DNA from: Bacteroidota bacterium
GTDB taxonomy: Bacteria > Bacteroidota > Bacteroidia > Chitinophagales > Saprospiraceae
Assembly: GCA_016124585.1 (NCBI GenBank)
Contig: WGNL01000004.1
Coordinates: forward strand, 420,930-484,929
Direction: 5' to 3'
Length of the DNA stretch: 64,000 nt
Part shown: in pieces, positions 61,867 to 64,000 of the stretch
Numbering within the stretch: position 1 is the stretch's first letter
Layout: each line of letters starts with the position of its first letter
Notes under the pieces: generated by a model
What the model was told of the DNA's origin: nothing
Database searches by the model: none
What the model saw: only the letters and a program-made list of their open reading frames with translations
Program-made: the position numbers and the translations under genes

Positions 61867-62142
61867 ATGAATCTTTTCAGTGGAGAAGTCCTTTCGCAAT
61901 ATTTACTGATGAAAGCAGTTCAATTCACCCTATCCATTATTGGCTTCGTCGCTGGTCTATACGCCGTTTATTTCATGGTGTTAACTGGCATATTCACCAT
62001 TGTTAGCCGTTCCGCCAATGACCACACCAATTATTCAAATATTGACATGGGTATTATCATCACCATACTATTATTGGTTTGGTTTGTAATTATACAGGCC
62101 ATTAATAGCTGGAGATTATTTCGAGGTATGATGAATAAATAA
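61867..62142 (+). CDS. Small two-helix membrane protein
   Basis: About 91 residues from MNLFSGEV, or 77 from MKAVQFTLS (61909). Two membrane helices (SIIGFVAGLYAVYFMVLTG, IIITILLLVWFVIIQAIN) joined by a polar loop with SRSANDHTNYSNID. No family recognised. A GTG start at 61843 would include eight more residues inside an inverted repeat. Probably a genuine small gene. Confidence 0.5.
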   Translation: MNLFSGEVLSQYLLMKAVQFTLSIIGFVAGLYAVYFMVLTGIFTIVSRSANDHTNYSNIDMGIIITILLLVWFVIIQAINSWRLFRGMMNK

Positions 62143-62213
62143 CGACAGTCATCACTTTTTCATAAATAATAATTAACGTGAGGAATGGCAATAAGCGTTA
62201 AATAATTGAGTCG

Positions 62214-62353
62214 ATAGAGCTTTAATCTTTGTAGAAATGAAAAGTTGATGCCTATTTACGTTCCAACAGAACGCCAAATTTTTAAAGCTACCACTTCAAT
62301 GCAGCGGAAAATGCTGTAAATACAAGTCCTACAAAGATTTTGCTCCAATGGAG
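62214..62353. repeat. MITE-like intergenic element with inverted ends
   Basis: AATCTTTGTAG (62224-62234) and CTACAAAGATT (62328-62338) are perfect inverted copies; the match extends imperfectly outward to GAGC on both sides (GAGCTTT on the left, TTTTGCTC on the right), and the right end adds the palindrome GCTCCAATGGAGC. About 140 bases, no ORF. I recall similar CTACAAAGATTTTGC-type ends in other Bacteroidota genomes, but this is memory, not a search. Confidence 0.4.
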
Positions 62354-62402
62354 CGTTCACAAACTACCATAACTCACGTTCATCAAGGAATACTGCCCCA
62401 TA

Positions 62403-63359
62403 TTACCCCTCCACTGCCGCTGGCGTCAATCTAATATTCATCCTGCTCACCGTACTGACTCCCACAACCACACCTGGTGTATTAGAAGGATTATACCCCG
62501 TCGCTTCGACTGTAACCGTATAGGTACCCGATGGGCAGTTCACTTCATACTCCCCTTCTTCGTTGGTAGCTCCCACATATTCCATCCCCGGAGTCTCTGC
62601 TACGTACAACTTGATATGTGCATCCAAGATGACCAAATTAGTGGCATCATCCGTCACCGTACCGCTCAGGCCCGCCAGACTATTCCCGCCTACCCTGCTC
62701 AATACATCGGCAAAAACAAACTGCTTTCGAACGGCTTCGTTGTCAGAATAAATATCTTGTCCATCCAGCATCATGGGCATGAAGCGGCGATGAATATCGT
62801 TCAGGGCAGTTATACGGTTTTGTGTCTCCACCATGATGGTTTCTTTGCTGTCCTCATAATCCGAGAGTTGCTGCCGGAAGTTCGCAATCACTACTCCAAA
62901 TTCAGCCGGGAAAGTAGGCGGCATATTGTCATTTTTCGTGAGGTCATCCATATTGTTGCTCATGAACCGGGTAGCTGCCGAGAGCATCATCTGCGTGGCA
63001 GGCCAGTTTTCTTGAGTGGCCTTGAGGTAAAGGCTTTGGCCAGCAGCCATCAGCTTAATGTTCACCAAGTTTTCAGGATAAGCCGACATGATATAGCGCT
63101 TAAGGCGTTGCCAGTATTTACGTGCTAAGGCCGCTTTCTCCACCAGTTCTATCCGCTTTCCTTCCGATTCGGCATCCCTTGCACCTTCTGTAGGCATGGC
63201 CTCGGCGGCAGCGAGGTCGGCTCGCATCTCATTACCCCATGTGGCCGTGTATTTTGGGCTAAAAGCCGTAAAAGACGTGATATACTCAAAATAGGAATTA
63301 AGGCCCGTAATGACTACTAATATAAAGTCAGCCTGTGAACAGTTAAATAATGCAACCAT
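62403..63359 (-). CDS. Protein with carboxypeptidase-regulatory-like C-terminal domain
   Basis: 318 residues. Residues 1-210 are helical and lack a signal peptide or a clear family; residues 235-315 form a CarboxypepD_reg-like beta domain (LAGLSGTVTDDATNLVILDA, NEEGEYEVNCPSGTYTVTVE). Such domains usually lie outside the cell; here the N-terminus gives no export signal, though MVALFNCSQADFILVVITGL is hydrophobic in part. Function unknown. It is upstream of a 21-bp repeat array and next to an IS end, so the locus looks accessory. Confidence 0.6.
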   Translation of the reverse strand: MVALFNCSQADFILVVITGLNSYFEYITSFTAFSPKYTATWGNEMRADLAAAEAMPTEGARDAESEGKRIELVEKAALARKYWQRLKRYIMSAYPENLVNIKLMAAGQSLYLKATQENWPATQMMLSAATRFMSNNMDDLTKNDNMPPTFPAEFGVVIANFRQQLSDYEDSKETIMVETQNRITALNDIHRRFMPMMLDGQDIYSDNEAVRKQFVFADVLSRVGGNSLAGLSGTVTDDATNLVILDAHIKLYVAETPGMEYVGATNEEGEYEVNCPSGTYTVTVEATGYNPSNTPGVVVGVSTVSRMNIRLTPAAVEG

Positions 63360-63679
63360 AATTCAATCAGTTTTTAAAGATGAATAAATATAAGACCCTA
63401 CAAACCCCATCATCGTGTTTGCGGATAATATTGTATACGTATAGTTTTGCAGCATATCCGCCACAGCCTATATAATTAGACTATATATGCGACCAATGGT
63501 CACATCTCAGCCATATAATAGCATAAAGTGCTAGCTGGCAAGGCCAGTAATGGAACACTTGCCATATTTGTAGCCAATCGTTGTTGTTTCAGCCTGATAT
63601 TAGGCTATTTATGAACCATCAACAGCCATTTTATAGCTTATAATATCCATTGCAAAGCGTTTCGAAACCAAGCTTAATG
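63360..63679. other. Intergenic region with no gene
   Basis: 320 A/T-rich bases before the repeat array. Several CAGCCATATAAT-like and GCATA words recur loosely, and may be older, more decayed copies of the array to the right. I see no promoter, RNA or ORF that stands out. Confidence 0.3.
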
Positions 63680-63868
63680 GCACCGCAATCAAGCTTATAC
63701 GTTCTGTAGTCAACGGTATACGTTCTGTCATCAACGACAATGGCGCTGCAATTGGCCATATATGTGCTGCAATACGTCTTTATTGCCCTGCAATCAGGCT
63801 TATGCGTTCTGTCGTGAAGCCATACTGCTCTGTGGTCAATCTTGAACGTTCTGTAATTGATTTGGCGG
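63680..63868. repeat. Degenerate 21-bp tandem repeat array
   Basis: About nine units starting GTTCTGT or GCTGCAA: boundaries at 63701, 63722, 63745, 63766, 63785, 63806, 63827 and 63848 give lengths 21, 23, 21, 19, 21, 21 and 21. Typical units are GTTCTGTAGTCAACGGTATA and GCTCTGTGGTCAATCTTGAA (plus one more base). There are no spacers, so it is not CRISPR. On the minus strand a frame without ATG stays open through the array and reads as heptads like DYRTYKL and DCGAIKL. Confidence 0.55.
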
Positions 63869-63902
63869 TGTATAAAATGTAAGGCTGGGTATAAAAATTA
63901 GT

Positions 63903-64000
63903 GGCATTCCGGAATGGTCATTATCTTAAAGTGACCAAACTACAAAGACTATGACGATATGTCCGGACTGCCACAGCCACAATGTTAAGAAAAATGGCCG
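63903..64000 (+). mobile_element. Left end of an IS1-like insertion sequence (cut by the window end)
   Basis: GGCATTCCGGAATGGTCATT begins a likely terminal inverted repeat; inside it GGTCA and TGACC form a second inverted pair (63916-63936). The transposase start follows at 63951. The other end, the target duplication and the family are outside the window. Confidence 0.5.
63951..64000 (+). CDS. Transposase N-terminus, IS1-like zinc ribbon (partial)
   Basis: The 16 visible codons read MTICPDCHSHNVKKNG, a zinc-ribbon start (CPDC) like that of InsA of IS1 elements and some other IS families. The gene runs off the window. The short fragment allows no finer assignment. Confidence 0.5.
   Translation, partial: MTICPDCHSHNVKKNG

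Noticed and set aside
63680..63868. The repeat array as a CRISPR array.
   Set aside because: Units are contiguous at 21 bp without spacers, are degenerate, and no cas gene is present.

Overview
The window comes from a bacterium of the phylum Bacteroidota, most likely a Saprospira-type or related environmental lineage. The evidence is the family content and the promoters: type A and type B type-9-secretion (T9SS) cargo proteins, a BT_3928-like membrane protein next to a DUF1599 protein, bacillithiol deacetylase BshB1, a long NusB, a DUF4296 lipoprotein, LytS/LytTR and CHAT-TPR proteins, many start codons without a Shine-Dalgarno sequence, and recurrent Bacteroidota -7 boxes (TAnnTTTG, often continued as GCGCC or GCCCC). 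The species cannot be fixed from the sequence.

Layout. 1-5.1 kb: the 3' end of penicillin-binding protein 1C, then an 890-base region with three tandem copies (and one decayed copy) of a small minus-strand transcription unit. Each has a -7 box, a conserved 20-base 5' segment, a hairpin with a UCCCU loop and a U-rich terminator. Two of them have phased 20-21 bp direct repeats with the core ACCGTTCC upstream, the arrangement that LytTR activators use. Next to them are a cytoplasmic TPR-histidine kinase, a 69-residue peptide with a double-glycine motif, and a LytTR response regulator. I read this as a candidate peptide-sensing circuit with small-RNA outputs, and it is the main discovery lead. 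5.2-7.8 kb: a three-gene glycan-type operon (DUF115 protein, short-chain dehydrogenase, 2-hydroxyacid dehydrogenase). 8-14 kb: an exported TPR-CHAT protease-like protein and a convergent, overlapping PKD/T9SS protein.

14-30 kb: rpsP, an arginyl-transferase-like gene, folC, a seven-repeat T9SS protein, a MarR-YceI pair, a glycosyltransferase, fatty-acid oxidation genes (thiolase and HadH/enoyl-CoA hydratase), and an ExbB-ExbD-ExbD-TonB energy-transduction operon. 30-42 kb: ACP phosphodiesterase, a cytochrome oxidase subunit III, a PhoR/PhoB-like pair, SixA and a SWIM protein on divergent promoters, a sirtuin, two tRNA-Leu genes, hscB, rseP, rsmE, a DUF4159 gene and yidD. 42-54 kb: DUF1599, BT_3928-like, nusB, an OmpA/TSP3 porin, cytochrome c and SCO, a pullulanase, bshB1, an outer-membrane barrel and rmuC.

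54-64 kb: a minus-strand run of glgB, a membrane protein, era, der, rfbC and rfbD; then trxB, a small membrane protein, a MITE-like repeat, a protein with a carboxypeptidase-regulatory-like domain, a 21-bp tandem repeat array, and the left end of an IS1-like insertion sequence cut by the window edge. Most of the window is ordinary chromosomal core. The accessory signals are at 0.9-5 kb and 62-64 kb.
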